Shown: positions 44,926 to 58,216, counted from the first letter of the stretch. The stretch is 64,000 bases of DNA from Aureobasidium sp. EXF-3400 (GCA_024195585.1 SWBL01000180.1:1-64000); one strand, 5' to 3'. Notes: generated from the letters alone by a model not told the origin. Numbers and translations are program-made.

Positions 44926-45214
44926 CTTGTGAGTTTGTAGGCGATAGCAAGATATGCGATCAAAAGGTTTGGATAATGGATTGGATGTCGCAAAGGTCTC
45001 GAACAAGCAACTCTGGGATGCGCTGGTGGAGCACTGACCAGCGCAAGTGGCTTGGCAAGCATTGGTCGATCGACACACGTAACAGGTCAGTAGTTCACTC
45101 AGTTACTATCACCGATACCAACAACATTGTCGAGCACCAATACTATCATCGATTGACATACCTGTACGCGACGATGCAGCTGGCCAGCTCTAACCGTATT
45201 GGGAGTCGAACCAT

Positions 45215-46806
45215 ATGATGACATATTGGAAATTAGAGCCATCTTCTTCAGTGGTGTCTTTGGCCTTGTGCAACGACAGCAGAGATCCTTTCTTACTGTA
45301 CAGGCCTTGAAGTGCGCTCATATCTATGCTGCAATAGCTCCGTCTACCTGGCAAAAAATCAAAACCACCCTCCAGATCAGTCATGATTACAGTGTAACTC
45401 CGGCTGGCATAAAATGGAAAAGCAACACTTTGTTCATCGTTTCGACAGTCGCTGTTGGTCTATTCACTGACCTATTCCTTTACGGCCTCGTCGTGCCAAT
45501 ATTACCATATATGCTACAGGATCGAGTTGGCATGCCAGAAGAACAAATCCAATCCCATGTGGATGGGCTACTCGCCGCTTATGCTGGAGCTTCCGTCGTC
45601 TTCTCGCCCGTTGCTGGAATCCTAGCAGACAAAACCTCCACGAGGCAAGGACCTTTTCTTTTCGGACTGACCGCCCTATTGCTCGCGACAGTATTGCTAT
45701 TTATGGGGAACAATGTCCCAACCTTGGTTGTTGCAAGGCTCCTTCAAGGCTGTTCAGCCGCCTTTGTTTGGACGATTGGATTAGCACTATGTGTCGAGAC
45801 TGTAGGTCCAGAGAACCTCGGCAAGACTATTGGTTCGATCTTCAGTTTCATATCGGTCGGCAATCTGGTCGCTCCTCTCTTAGGAGGAGTTTTGTACAAG
45901 AAAGCCGGCTATGTAGGCGTGTTTGGAATTGGCTTTGCCGTCCTGGCTATCGATTTCATCATGCGTTTGTTGGTCATCGAAAAGAAGGTTGCCCGCCGCT
46001 ATAACTTCACTGCGCGTGAAGACAGTCATGAAGATAATGCATCTCATGCCGATGACGAAGAAGCGGCCAGCAACGAACGAGAGCCTTTGCTAGGAACGAA
46101 AGCAGAGGACGACTATTACACTATCTCGAAAGAGCAGCCAGCCATCGTTCGCAAACTGCCAATTCTGCCTTGTCTCAAGAATCCTCGCCTGGTCGCAGCT
46201 TTGATGGTAGCCTTTGTTCAGGCACTATTACTCGGCGCCTTCGATGCCACTATACCTACTATTGGTCAAGAATACTTCGATTTCGACTCATTGAAAGCGG
46301 GCACATTGTTTCTTCCGCTGGGTGTCTTTGACTTTCTGCTCGGCCCTGTGTTTGGGTGGGTTGTCGATAAGTATGGTACCAAAGTGGCCGCGGTCGGAGG
46401 CTATACGTTCCTGGTTCCCTGTCTCGTCTTACTCCGTCTTCCACATGCTGGAGGCAAGGATCAAATCATACTATACGCAGGGCTCCTGGCATTGTGCGGA
46501 GTCGGGCTTGCTGCCATTGGAGCTCCATCGATCGTCGAGGCGGGTAATATCGTACAGAAGTATTACGATGTCAATCACGACTGGTTTGGGGAACAGGGAC
46601 CTTTCGCGAGTTTATACGCAATGTCTTCAGTCGCGTTTTGCGCTGGGCTTGCTATCGGCCCAGAGATAGCCGGTGAATTGAAGCAGGTCATTGGGTATGG
46701 CAACATGAATATCGTAGTTGCAATCATCTGTGGGCTTACTGCAGCTCTGTCTTTCTTCTATATTGGAGACAAGCCCAAGATGCTCCGGAGCAGAGAATTT
46801 AGTTAG
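45215..46806 (+). CDS. Major facilitator superfamily transporter (DHA1/VMAT-like)
   Basis: The main exon is open to 46806 and encodes about 470 residues with 12 membrane helices. Landmarks: TLFIVSTVAVGLFTDLFLYG (TM1), the loop GILADKTSTRQGP (MFS motif A-like), VVARLLQGCSAAFVW, and a long acidic cytosolic loop between TM6 and TM7 ending EREPLLG. Motif A is echoed in the second half as GWVVDKYGTKVAA. The frame has no ATG before the first helix, so an upstream exon is needed. A tentative one is 45215..45297 joined to 45393 (donor GTACAG, acceptor TTACAG), giving 498 aa. Substrate is unknown; the type is common among fungal drug or polyamine exporters. Confidence 0.8.
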
Positions 46807-47496
46807 CCCGCAAAGAAAGCGGGAGCGATGTCTAGCACGTTGGTATAACAAGACAGATAAGTAGAACAAAGCATCCTCCCCGTGTGCTGTAGACAGTCAC
46901 AGTTTTGCAATTGACCCCTTCTCCATCCCGAGGTACAGGGTTATTATAAGCTATCGAAATGCACAGTTGCAATCAAAATGTGAGGCTAGCCACTGAGATA
47001 GCCTGTAATGGGGTTTCTCTGGGGAAACCACATTCTTCTTGAAAGTATTCTGCATTTCTATAGCTACAACTGTAACTGTCTTTTGCACACGGGCGGGAAG
47101 GATAGAAAGAACAAGCAATCTAGTGGTGTTTGACGTCGAGGAGGAAACGCCAAGGGATTATTTCAGTGGCTGATGAGGGGGCCCGAGCGCAATTCGACAA
47201 CACAGGGCCGGCCTCCTAAAGAGCTGCGTGGGGTGCAAGAGACTCATCATCGACATACCCTCTATCGCATCCTGTCTTGTTGTGTGTGTTTGCACATCGA
47301 TTGATCCACGACTACCTCTCCTGCCTCTCCGCTCTAGACCCCTCCAGCTCCCCACCGTCCCTGACCACACGTCCAGCACACGTCGACGCCCATACTTGCA
47401 TCTGCGCTCACCAGGCCCGCACTCGCTCTCGGCCCTGCATTGACGACACGTCCCACGACTTTGTCGCAACCGCCCCGCCCTTAATCCTCCTGCACA
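46807..47496. promoter_or_regulatory. Intergenic with pyrimidine-rich PP2A leader
   Basis: 690 bp. The last 220 bp are strongly C/T-rich (about 47270-47490), as in leaders of highly expressed fungal genes. No gene seen. Confidence 0.45.
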
Positions 47497-48672
<1,176 letters not shown>

Positions 48673-48885
48673 ATGACGACGGGTGCCTCTTCGGCTGATA
48701 GATTGTACACTTATGCTTTCTGGCAGCTCCTGGTAAAGAAAACAGTCCGTGTGTTGACTGTCGTCTTTTGAATGCATTGGGGGTATCTAAGCATGCCATG
48801 AAAAGAAAAACGATCAAAACATAATCCCGCATCCATCCTTTTCGTAATTCATTTTCCTACTTCCAATAACACACAATGCCGTGTG

Positions 48886-50700
48886 TTACCAGTTCCAAGT
48901 CCTGCTTGCTGCTGTGAATACTGGTGGTTTCCACTGCAGCTTTTCTGCGTCGATTTGGTGTTTGCCTTTGATCTTTTCCTTTTCTTTCTGTCGCTCTCTT
49001 TGTTTGAGAATGGCTTCTGTGAGGACGATGACATGATGGTTTTTCTGTCAAATCAGCAAGATACACTTAAAGGCCATGAAGAAATCCGACTTACAGAATA
49101 ACGTAACATGTTCAAGTTCTGTAACGTGTGCAGCACGTCGTTGGTTGTCATGGCAGTCTGCGCTCCAATATCCTCGACACTCAATTCACCTTTGCTCTCG
49201 ACCAAGAACTCAACGATGATCTCTTGCCAGAACGCACGATAGCCCAGAAGTCCAAGATCACTGAGCGGTTTCTCAGGGCTTCCTAATTTGCCTTCGCGTT
49301 TGCTGAGTTCGTAGCTGAAGGCGATGAGTAGTCGACCATAACCCTTGCGTTGATATTGTGGTAGAGTCAGGATACATGCCACGTTGTAACCCTCGGCGCT
49401 TTCTTTCTCCTTGGAAAAGTATCCAACCAAATGGTGGCCGTGTTGATCGCGAGTGGTCATGCAATAAAATAGAAAGGGATCCACATCGTAGTAGAGTGTC
49501 TTGTGGTCCAAGAAAAGCTTGCTCAGGAGACATAGATTCCTGCACCAAGTCCTTTGTCTTCTGCCGTCAATCTCAAAGAAGCTGACCATGTCGTCGCGGT
49601 AGATTTCGTTGCCAGGAGGATGCAAGAGAGTACACTTGCTTCTGTGTCGCTTAAACTGCCTCTCGTTGCCGAAATAGAGAAGACACATCTCGCATATGTA
49701 GACCAGCTCGCAGTCGGAGAACTCGACAGGGTACGGCGAGAAATACCAAGGTTCAATCTCGTGAGCACCCATCTGTATCTTTTCGAGGTTTCTGACTCTA
49801 CTGATTTCTGTTTGGTTTTGGGTCATGGAACCACTGGTCCGCAGCTTTTCAATCTCCTCTTCGCGCGAGTACAGATGTTCTGGAATAGCCTTTGCGGCCG
49901 CGGCAGCATTCTGCACATCAATAAGATCTACGGTATCGTCGTCAACCTCACCGTCTGGCTGTGGCGTTCCATCGCCAATCTCGGGTGCGAGCACGGCCAC
50001 AGAAGGCGACCTGTGATCTGCACCTGCCAATGACGGTCGACGAGTGCCTGCCTTCGATGATTGTGATGCTTCGGTCGGTGTCGCGGAAAGCTCCCTAACG
50101 CTTGATGCTCGTGATCGTTTTGGTGCTTTGTTCGCTTTGGAGGGTTCGGCTTTCGCTGTCGTCTTGCTTGTGATCTTCTTCTGCTTTGTGTCTGGTTTCT
50201 CGGGAAGTGGCCATTCCACCTCTCTCGATAGATCAATACGCTCAGCTGCTACCCATTCTGATCACGTGGTCAGCGTAGTTCATGGAGATGACTTATAAGA
50301 CATACCATCCAGTCGCTTGTTGAAGTCCTGGTAATGGACACTTCTCAGTTAGCACTTTTCCATCATGTGAAGGGTACAGACTTACTAAAAGGTGGGTTTG
50401 CCTCTGCGCGTTTGGATAGATAGAATCTCGGCCTTGCGTTTCTCATCGTCCTGCACACGAGTCAGTACTCGATCTCACCATCTCGGTTTTCTTTTTCATG
50501 ATAGAGTCGGTAGAAAACGTCTAATATTCGATGATACGGTGACCTTACCTTGTCGACCCATGCTCTGACTCCGACCCTGTCCGGATCAGTAAGGACTATA
50601 GTGAGGCTTGGCGTTTCGCGACACACCTGAGAGTCGCAAGGGTGGCATATCCTTTCTCGACCTTCTGCTCTTCTCCGTTGTTGTTGCTGTGCCCTCCCAT
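48886..50700 (-). CDS. ESA1: Histone acetyltransferase ESA1 (MYST family, NuA4)
   Basis: Model complement(join(48886..49044,49095..50257,50306..50340,50386..50450,50549..50576,50627..50700)), 507 aa. ESA1 acetylates histone H4 and H2A as the catalytic subunit of NuA4. A chromo-barrel domain is assembled from five small exons ([50 protein letters not shown]). A disordered linker follows, then the MYST zinc finger ([17 protein letters not shown]), the catalytic-cysteine block [20 protein letters not shown] and the general base in [10 protein letters not shown]. The last exon supplies KNHHVIVL and the LQWKPPVFT end; reading through the last intron would replace these. Exon 2 is only 28 nt. Confidence 0.95.
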
Positions 50701-51852
50701 GATACTTTGATGGTCGAGTTAGTCGCGTATTTCTCTCAGACGTTGAGATTGCGATACTATCTCTGATGTTGCTCGACTCGTCCGTCGTCAAGTCGCGTTA
50801 TGGCCCCGCAGATTGCGCCCGTGAGAGCAAACTTTGCAAACTGACCGACCACGCACGGACCATTCACTTCGACCTCCTCTTGATCGTACCATCCAAGTTG
50901 CATCACCTTGATCGACATCAACTGCGACGGCAAAGATGCTTGAAACTATACCATTCCTCACTACACCTGTAATAGTACTTGGCATCAGTAAAGACGCAGA
51001 ATCGTCGATCTGCAGTTCATGCTCTGTGCTTGATTTTTAGTCCTTCGAAAGCCATGCTTGACTGCCATTCACTGTTTCGTAGCATGCCCTTCTTACTAAC
51101 ACCTTTTCATCTCACGGCAAGACAGACAACTTGCTACCAATTCAAGCTCTGTCAGAGCTTTCTCAACCATCAAGTTTACGATCCGGTTGAGCGGTTGTTG
51201 TAGCAGTGTTTTCCCTACGACTATCTGCTAAACCTTTCTGGACTCTACAAGTTGCACATATACCTTGAGACCCACCCAGTCCGAGCCATGGTCAGTTGTC
51301 TTGCTGGAGATCCTGCTTGGTCCTGCGCAACTATGTTCGCTAGCTGCAACGAGAGCTCAATAACTCCCTCTACACCCCACTCTACGAAAGTTTAATCTAT
51401 GTTCATATCCGCACACATACGACCTTCCAGATTTCAAGCCAGCCTGCTTCAAGAAGCCAGGAATGACACAAAAGTTGGCTCTCTTAGTCATGGGAGCAAG
51501 AAGTTGGAAACGACTGTTCGACTGCATGCAAAACGCACCGCGAACTGCACGTCCAAACAGGATGTGTATCAATTAGAAGTAAAGTGTCTTCTCAAAGTAT
51601 GATGATCGGTGTGGAGGCATCTAACCCTAGTGTTTACAAGCAATGAGGCCCATCGTCCTTTAGGTTTCATGATTGGTCCATCCTCTGTCTTCTACTTCGG
51701 CTAGCCCCAATGAGCAAAGCAGTTGAGCAACGTAAGATCACTCCTTGTGATGAGCTCCTGCAAGGTACTTAATGGCACCTCCAGTCATCATTCCTGTTCT
51801 CTCCTTACCTTCATCAATCGTTTTACAAGGCTCTTGAGTGCTATCAGTCACC
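50701..51852. other. Divergent spacer of 1.15 kb, ESA1 / mucin
   Basis: Holds the ESA1 promoter and the promoter of the secreted mucin gene. Several ORFs of 60-75 codons are present without family resemblance. No RNA gene recognised. Confidence 0.4.
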
Positions 51853-54234
51853 ATGTGGACTATCCTTTCGTTTATCGTTGTTTCACTGGCCTTGTCTAAC
51901 CATGTCGATGGCCGGGCAATGAAGCCTCGCGAGATATCAGCAGCGACCTCGTCACCACCTTCAACCGCTGTCACCAACGTGACATGCCACGGCAAGGCTG
52001 CGTACAACTACAGCGGGATGACCTCAGTTCCAGCCAACTCATCCTGCACCACACAGACTTACTACGTCAACACCAAATCGCCTAATTGCACAACTAAAAC
52101 GGACTACATCTACACACGTACTTCTTCGAGCTCCACTTCTTGCAATTGCTCGACTTCCACAACGCCTCAGTTCTCTACCTCTTGTACCGTCGTTTCTTTG
52201 AATTCAACTTCGTCAACTACGCCATGCTCGACGTCTTCCTCCACCAGTTGCTCACAATCCTCTTCGACGAGCACTCCATGCTCAACTTCTTCATCTTCAA
52301 GCACTCCATGCTCAACTTCTTCCTCATCGACCGTTCCATGCTCGACTTCCTCCTCCTTGTCGACTACTTCATGTTCAACTTCCTCCTCTTCAAGCCCATG
52401 CCCATCAACATTGCCGAAGCCAAGCTCGAGCCCATGCTCCTCCTCCATGAAGTCGATCGAATCGCCTATCAAACCAATTACAACCATTTACCCGACTCCA
52501 CAGACCAGCCCTTGGACAACCGTGATCTCCGTTGTCAGTTTAATGGTCACAGTTGGCTGTCCAAGTTCCACTCAATCATCTGATACATGTCAGCAAAGCG
52601 ATCAAACCTCGTACACTTATACATTTACTAGTGTGGTAGCTACACGAGTGCTCACAATCACAACGGGCTGCAACTCTTGTGTCGGGGGCAGTACAAGTAC
52701 CTGGATCTACGTCACTTCCACTGGCTCGGGACCGTTGTCCAGTGCCATACAAAGCACATCACCTACCGGCGCAATACAGACAACAGCCAGCGGCGGGTCA
52801 CCCAGCAGTGTCCCTTTTGCACCAACCGCCGTTCCATCTGCAGCAAACAGTATTTCTTCGCCGCAACCCAGTACCTCCACTGTTGGAATCACCATTACAG
52901 TCTCGAAAGCTGGCTCTGAAATTACACAAACAGTGGCGTCTGCGACAAATGTGATCGAGGGTAGCTCGTCTATCATTCCCGTGCCTCCAGCGTCGGCTCA
53001 GACAAGTGTCACTGGTGTTCAGTCGGCAGGAACGGCTTCTCGCAATATGGATGTCCCATCTGTCGGCACAGCAAACGCGGTCGCACCTTCTGCTCCATCA
53101 GACATGGCTTCGCCCTCTGTTCCAATGGAGACACAGTCGACCGTCACAATCCCTGTCATTAAGACCACTACGATATGCCCATCGTGCGATTTGACTGCGG
53201 GGCAGCCATCGATGTCTGTTGCGTCGTCTCCAGAAGCTCCAATCAGCCCAGCATCCCCAATGTCTTCTCCTCAAGCGCCTGCACCTCCAGCTTCGAGTGA
53301 CATGTCACCATCAGCACCTGCTAATGCCCCATCATCGCCCGCTACTATGGCTGCTTCAACAGGCATGTCCTCTCCAGCCTCGTCTGATTCCATGGGTGCA
53401 AGCTCTGCTCCAGCACAGATGTCTTCTCCTTCGGCTGTAGCTGCCTCCGAGCAACCACCTTCACCGACCGTTGTGCCACCTCAAGAGAGCATGCCCGCTC
53501 AAGAAAGCATGCCCGCTCAAGAAAGCATGCCCGCTCAAGAAAGCATGCCCGCTCAAGAAAGCATGCCCGCTCAAGAAAGCATGCCCGCCCAAGAGAGCAT
53601 GCCAGCCCAAGAGAGCATGCCCGCCCAAGAGAGCATGCCCGCCCAAGAGAGCATGCCCGCCCAAGAGAGTATGCCAGCCCAAGAGAGTATGCCAGCCCAA
53701 GAGAGTATGCCAGCCCAAGAGAGTATGCCAGCCCAAGAGAGCATGCCCGCCCAGAACAGTATGTCTGCACAGAACAGTATGTCTGCACAGAACACCATGC
53801 CCTCGGAGGTCAGCATGCCTTCGCAGCCAAGCATGCCCGTTCAGTCCAATTCTGCTCCAGCGAGCGATACGTCCATGCAAGGTAGTGCTCCTGCTCAGAG
53901 CGGTCAATCTATGCAGCCCAGCTCGCCTCCACAATCCCTCGCATCCCCCGAGGCCAGCTCTCCCTCAAACTCCAACTCCAATTCCACGCTTTCATACCAT
54001 TCTCCACAGTCCAGCTCGCCTCCTCAACGCACTGGTACTGGATCTAGTGGCACTGCCACGAGTAAGTCTACGTATCTCTGCACTAAGGACATCCTACTGA
54101 CAAGCACCACAGAGCCGAGCATGCCACCTGCTACTGACACCAACATGTCTTCGGGCTCTAATCAGGAAGTCAAGGCTTCCATGTTGACTGTAGTAGCACC
54201 CATGGTCATGGCTGCTGCTATGATCCTGCTCTAG
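51853..54234 (+). CDS. Secreted GPI-anchored mucin-like protein with tandem repeats
   Basis: Open from ATG 51853 for 793 codons; probably spliced as join(51853..54061,54113..54234), 776 aa. An N-terminal signal peptide (MWTILSFIVVSLALSNHVDG) and a C-terminal hydrophobic stretch (MLTVVAPMVMAAAMILL) after a small polar region mark a GPI-anchored cell-wall or membrane protein. The body is Ser/Thr/Pro-rich and must be heavily O-mannosylated. It has a Cys-spaced CSTSSSS region (about residues 95-200), a threonine-rich middle, and a hexapeptide array PAQESM. The 51-nt candidate intron (GTAAGT, CTACTGAC, CACAG) is a multiple of three with no stop, so retention is also possible. No adhesin domain is recognised; the role may be surface or hyphal coating. 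Confidence 0.8.
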   Translation: MWTILSFIVVSLALSNHVDGRAMKPREISAATSSPPSTAVTNVTCHGKAAYNYSGMTSVPANSSCTTQTYYVNTKSPNCTTKTDYIYTRTSSSSTSCNCSTSTTPQFSTSCTVVSLNSTSSTTPCSTSSSTSCSQSSSTSTPCSTSSSSSTPCSTSSSSTVPCSTSSSLSTTSCSTSSSSSPCPSTLPKPSSSPCSSSMKSIESPIKPITTIYPTPQTSPWTTVISVVSLMVTVGCPSSTQSSDTCQQSDQTSYTYTFTSVVATRVLTITTGCNSCVGGSTSTWIYVTSTGSGPLSSAIQSTSPTGAIQTTASGGSPSSVPFAPTAVPSAANSISSPQPSTSTVGITITVSKAGSEITQTVASATNVIEGSSSIIPVPPASAQTSVTGVQSAGTASRNMDVPSVGTANAVAPSAPSDMASPSVPMETQSTVTIPVIKTTTICPSCDLTAGQPSMSVASSPEAPISPASPMSSPQAPAPPASSDMSPSAPANAPSSPATMAASTGMSSPASSDSMGASSAPAQMSSPSAVAASEQPPSPTVVPPQESMPAQESMPAQESMPAQESMPAQESMPAQESMPAQESMPAQESMPAQESMPAQESMPAQESMPAQESMPAQESMPAQESMPAQESMPAQNSMSAQNSMSAQNTMPSEVSMPSQPSMPVQSNSAPASDTSMQGSAPAQSGQSMQPSSPPQSLASPEASSPSNSNSNSTLSYHSPQSSSPPQRTGTGSSGTATSKSTYLCTKDILLTSTTEPSMPPATDTNMSSGSNQEVKASMLTVVAPMVMAAAMILL
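53485..53800 (+). repeat. 18-bp tandem array encoding PAQESM
   Basis: Fifteen consecutive ESM units followed by three degenerate QNSM/QNTM units. The 18-bp units fall into ordered subtypes: CTCAAGAAAGC copies first, then CCCAAGAGAGC, then CCCAAGAGAGT copies near the end. Confidence 0.9.
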
Positions 54235-54677
54235 ACTGCAGATCTCGGTTGACTACTAATATTGGCACAATGCCTGCACCTTCTTTGGAACACTGTCTAT
54301 CTGTTTTTCTGTCTTGAGTTTTCCAGAATCCGATTGCACTAATGTATAACACTAACCCAGGCAACATTCCTGGACAAAAAAGTAGATAACAATTGTCTTA
54401 ATTTTATATAGCCACGGTAATTAAACTCAATATCCTAGACCATGCTCTTCTTCTGTTGGATGTTATAGCCCAGTCCACGTTCGATGTCGTCGTACCCATC
54501 GCATCTAAAGGACTGGTGGAGGAAACGATGAAATTGTAAGATGCTTTCTATGTTCTTGTTGTTCTCTAAACTGCGGTGAAATTACATGCAAAAGGAAACG
54601 ACGAATGAGAAACGAGAAATATCGCTGAGAATGATTACGAACACAAGATATCTAAAAGTAGTACGAACTGAAGATCT
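54235..54677. other. Convergent 3' spacer, 443 bp
   Basis: Between the convergent mucin and GH72 genes. AT-rich in part; no gene. Confidence 0.4.
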
Positions 54678-56241
54678 TTACAAAGCAGCAAAGGTGGCGG
54701 CACCAAGAGCAAGAGCGGCGGCACCAGATAGACGGTGAGCGCCACCAGTTGGGCTGGCTGAGGCCCCAGAGTCTGTTGCAGAGCCAGATCTGCTAGAGGT
54801 TTTGCTTGCAGTACCGACGGGATGATTTGCTTCGCTAGTCACTGTGATGGCGAGGTTGCTCATAGACGCGCTATTAGTGTCGTAGACTGGAAGGGCGACT
54901 GCTGTTGCAGTAACGGACACGAGTGCACCAGTAGGTGCATTGGAGATACCGGACGAAATCAAAGCATCCACGCCACTGGGGCGAGAAGGAATATCAAACT
55001 CATCGCTGAAGTCATCTGCTCTGATCAGGTTGGAGGAGCAACGAGGGGCGGTGATGCCAGTTGCAGTGTCGTTGCTGGCTTCAAGAAGCGTGACGTTGAT
55101 GCGGCTGTACTGCTCCTGGAGACTGTTGTAGTCTGATCGAAGTCGGAGAGATCCGTCGGTAGAGATGTCGACAAGACCGTAGTTGTTCTCTTCTTGTGAC
55201 CATCTGTATCTATTAGCTCAAGTTCCAAATCATCTTGACATATTCTGAGACTTACTCATAGACCAGCCCTCCGGACATGACAGTCATTTGAGGACTGTAC
55301 AAAGCCTCAACCTCGTCGAATACACGAGGACTAGGATCATTGCAGCCATACTCGGAGAAGAAGACAGGGATAGAGGCGTTGGAGAACATCTCAACTAGCA
55401 CATCGTACTCGGCTGTCTCGAAGCTGGATTCCGAACCACACCTACCATTCCTTGTCAGCATATAATCGAGCGGATTCCTGCCCAAGGGGAACTCACCATG
55501 AGTAAGAGTTCAAACCGAAAAAGTCAGAAGCACTCGAATCTCCATTGTCACAGGCCAGGTAGTTGAATGTATCTTCAGTAAATTCTCTAACGTCGGCAGC
55601 TGAGTAGCCAACTGGGATAGGTCTGTCTGCATGGGCAGCAATATAGTCCTTCATGTCTCGCTGAACTGCTCTCATATATGGAGGGTTCTCATCGGCCGTG
55701 TCCAAGTCGTTGATGATTTCGTTGCCTCCGAAGAAACCCAACAGATTGGGATAGCCCTTGAAGGCTTCAACGACATTGAAAACGTGCTCCATGTAGTCGC
55801 GAGTGTATGTGCCTGCAGGATTACTGCGATCGATGTGTTGTCCATATACGGGTGTGTTGACGTCAAGGATGACATAGATTCCTACACCATTGAAGATTGA
55901 CATGCACTCATCGTGGTTGAGTGTCTGAAGGTGAATCAGCTCGGGTCATATCTAGGCTATGGTTGTTGGAATACCGGATCCACATTGTAACTTCGGATTG
56001 TGTTGACCCCGAGACTCTGCATCAAAGCTGCATCGCGAGTACAAGCTTCGGCATCGCTCAGAACATCTTGATCGTTGTCTGCTGAGATGGCTCCTTGTCC
56101 ACCCGGTTGATAGTCGACACCAATAACAACGAATCTGTCACCACTGACTGAGTTGACAAAGTCTTGACCGCGTACCTCGACAGGATCGACAGCGGCTGTC
56201 AAGCTAGCCAGCAATGCAAGGCCTGGGATTGAGTAGTGCAT
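54678..56241 (-). CDS. GH72 beta-1,3-glucanosyltransferase (GEL/GAS type), GPI-anchored
   Basis: Model complement(join(54678..55203,55256..55441,55497..55924,55975..56241)), 468 aa. GH72 enzymes cut and rejoin beta-1,3-glucan chains, elongating wall glucan at the plasma membrane. A signal peptide ([19 protein letters not shown]) precedes the mature start. The catalytic (beta/alpha)8 region has [23 protein letters not shown], the acid/base glutamate in GFFGGNEII, and the nucleophile in [10 protein letters not shown] short linker and C-terminal hydrophobic tail ([16 protein letters not shown]) indicate a GPI anchor. No CBM43 (X8) cysteine-rich module is present, so it belongs to the GH72-minus subfamily. 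Introns are all GT-AG and in phase. Confidence 0.93.
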
Positions 56242-56939
56242 GAGCGATAAGATTCGACGATACAGAAAGGAACACTGAAACAATGAAAGAAGAAAGTATG
56301 GCTGAACGAGTGACACTACGAAACAATGCAATGTTGACCCATGACACCTGCGAGGGTTGCCGCTGGATTTATGCGACTGCTCTCAGCTTGCATCCTCGAC
56401 CTCCCGCGGTAAACCCCTACTCGGCGCCTTGGGTGTTATTGTTTGCACTTCCTTGGCTGCTGGGCAAGATTCGTATACTTGGCGTTTCGCGTACAAGTTC
56501 GCCCAAAAGAGTGCTGATAGGAATTGGAGTCGGAATTCGGACGGTGATGTCTTACTGTCGAGACCTCTGTTCTGGGCAAAATTTATTTGTTGAATGATTT
56601 ATGGTGGGTGAGTTGTTACTGTCTCAAAGCTCGAAAGAAAAGGCTGTACAGCTGCCAAGGACTTCGAGCAGCGGTCGTCTCGTCAAGCAGGGATGGGCAT
56701 GAGAAAAGGGGATTGTACTTGGATCTCATGCGGATCGGCATTCACATCTGACCCCACAGTCTCCGAAAGACATCTGCTGCGCCTCGTGCACGCAGTCTTG
56801 GACAATCATGTATTCGTAGTCTTTTCTTGGGGCCAAGACCTCTGTATACGGCAAACATGCACGACCACTCTCAAATAAACAAAGTCACTGACGATCTCCG
56901 ATGCATGACACTGACATATTTCAAGATTATGATCTAAGT
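56242..56939. other. Intergenic, 698 bp
   Basis: GH72 upstream region and ZTA1 3' flank. Short ORFs only. Confidence 0.4.
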
Positions 56940-58216
56940 TCAGGGCTTCAGCAGAAGCTTGCCGGTAGTCTTGCGACCTTCAATGTCCTGCATTTCGTCA
57001 GCACTGCCAGCTTGATGATTCTCCAGAGCTCTGTTGCGGCAGTATCCACTTACCTCGTGCGCAGTAGCAACGTCCTTGAGGTCGTACACCTTATGCACTC
57101 GGACATCCATCTTGTCCTTGACAATGAAGTCAAAGAGCTCATTGGTATACTGCTCAAATTCCTCTCTCGTCGCGATGTAATTGAACAGCGTCGGGCGGAG
57201 GACCTTGGCGTTCTTGGCTGAGAGTCGTCTGTAAGAGGCGGCTGTGTAAGTGCAGTTCTACTTCAAGTATCGTTGCTTCAGAAAGACGACTTACGAGATT
57301 GCGAGGGGCGGCACAGCACCACTGGCATTCCCGAAGCTGGCCATGGTGCCCTTGCGAGCTAGACAGTCCAGACTGAGGTCAAAGGTTGCCTTGCCGACAC
57401 CATCGAAGACTGCTGCAACGCCCTGCTTGTTGGTGACGTCGTCAACCTTTGCCTTGACGTCCTCGTGGCTGTAGTTGATGAGGACTTCAGCACCAGCTTT
57501 CTTGGCGAGTTCCAGCTTCTCCTGTGTGCTCGCTGTAGCGATGGTCTTCGCACCAACAGCGGCGAGCAGCTGACACAACCACAAGCCAACACCTCCAGCG
57601 GCAGCATGAACCAGAATCCAATCCCCCTTTTGCACATGATAAGCCTCTCTGATCAGAGTCAAAGCAGTAAGACCTTGAAGAAGCGCGGCAGAAGCTATGG
57701 TGGGCTCAATGCCTGAAGGGATCTTGATGGCCTTGGCTGCAGGAGCGGCGGTATATTCGGCATAGGTTGCTTCGGACAGGTAGACGATGCGGTCGCCAGT
57801 CTTGAGGCCATGTGGTGTGTCGGGACCAGTAGCAACGATGGTGCCTTCTGCCTCTCTTCCGAGCATATAGGGGTAACTGGGAGCAGGATACAGACCGGTG
57901 CGGAAGTAACTATGACTCGCTGTGAGCTCGCGACGAGTATCGACAGCAATGGGAGTTAGGCATACGTATCGATGTAGTTGATACCGACATAGTCGTTCTT
58001 GACCAGAACTTGGCCGTCCTTTGGCTCGGGCACTGCCAGATCTGTCTTGTATTGCAGAACCTCAGTTCCACCTGTTTTCTCGATGATGACACCCTTCATT
58101 GTCTTTGGGAGTGATTGAGAAGCCATGCTGCGAACGATTTGGCCAGACAAGCCTGTCAGTCTACGTGAAGCTAGAGCTGAGACAGAATGAACACTGTGCT
58201 TCAGGAGAATGGACAT
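56940..58216 (-). CDS. ZTA1: NADPH:quinone oxidoreductase, zeta-crystallin/ZTA1 type
   Basis: Model complement(join(56940..56987,57054..57228,57295..57909,57966..58216)), 362 aa. These MDR-family enzymes reduce quinones one electron at a time and protect from oxidative stress. The domain starts MKGVIIEKTGGTEVLQYKTD, with YMLGREAEGTIVATG and the Rossmann AAAGGVGLWLCQLLAAVGAK. No catalytic-zinc cysteine pattern is present, as expected for this clade. The first 30 residues (MSILLKHSVHSVSALASRRL) are basic and amphipathic, a probable mitochondrial presequence. A second in-frame ATG (58126) starts MASQSLPKTMKG, which could yield a cytosolic form. The final exon encodes only 15 residues, ending LLLKP. 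Confidence 0.9.

Noticed and set aside
49053..49094. ESA1 ending in the unspliced tail after LRYS
   Set aside because: Splicing at GTAAGT to the exon at 49044 gives the conserved C-terminus with LQWKPPVF; the unspliced tail is unlike any MYST protein.
53345..54100. Several long ORFs in other frames over the mucin repeats (rich in Lys/Pro/Cys or Gly/Leu/His)
   Set aside because: The 18-bp unit has no stop in several frames, so tandem copies open all of them. They lack signal, splice structure or family resemblance and shadow the mucin.
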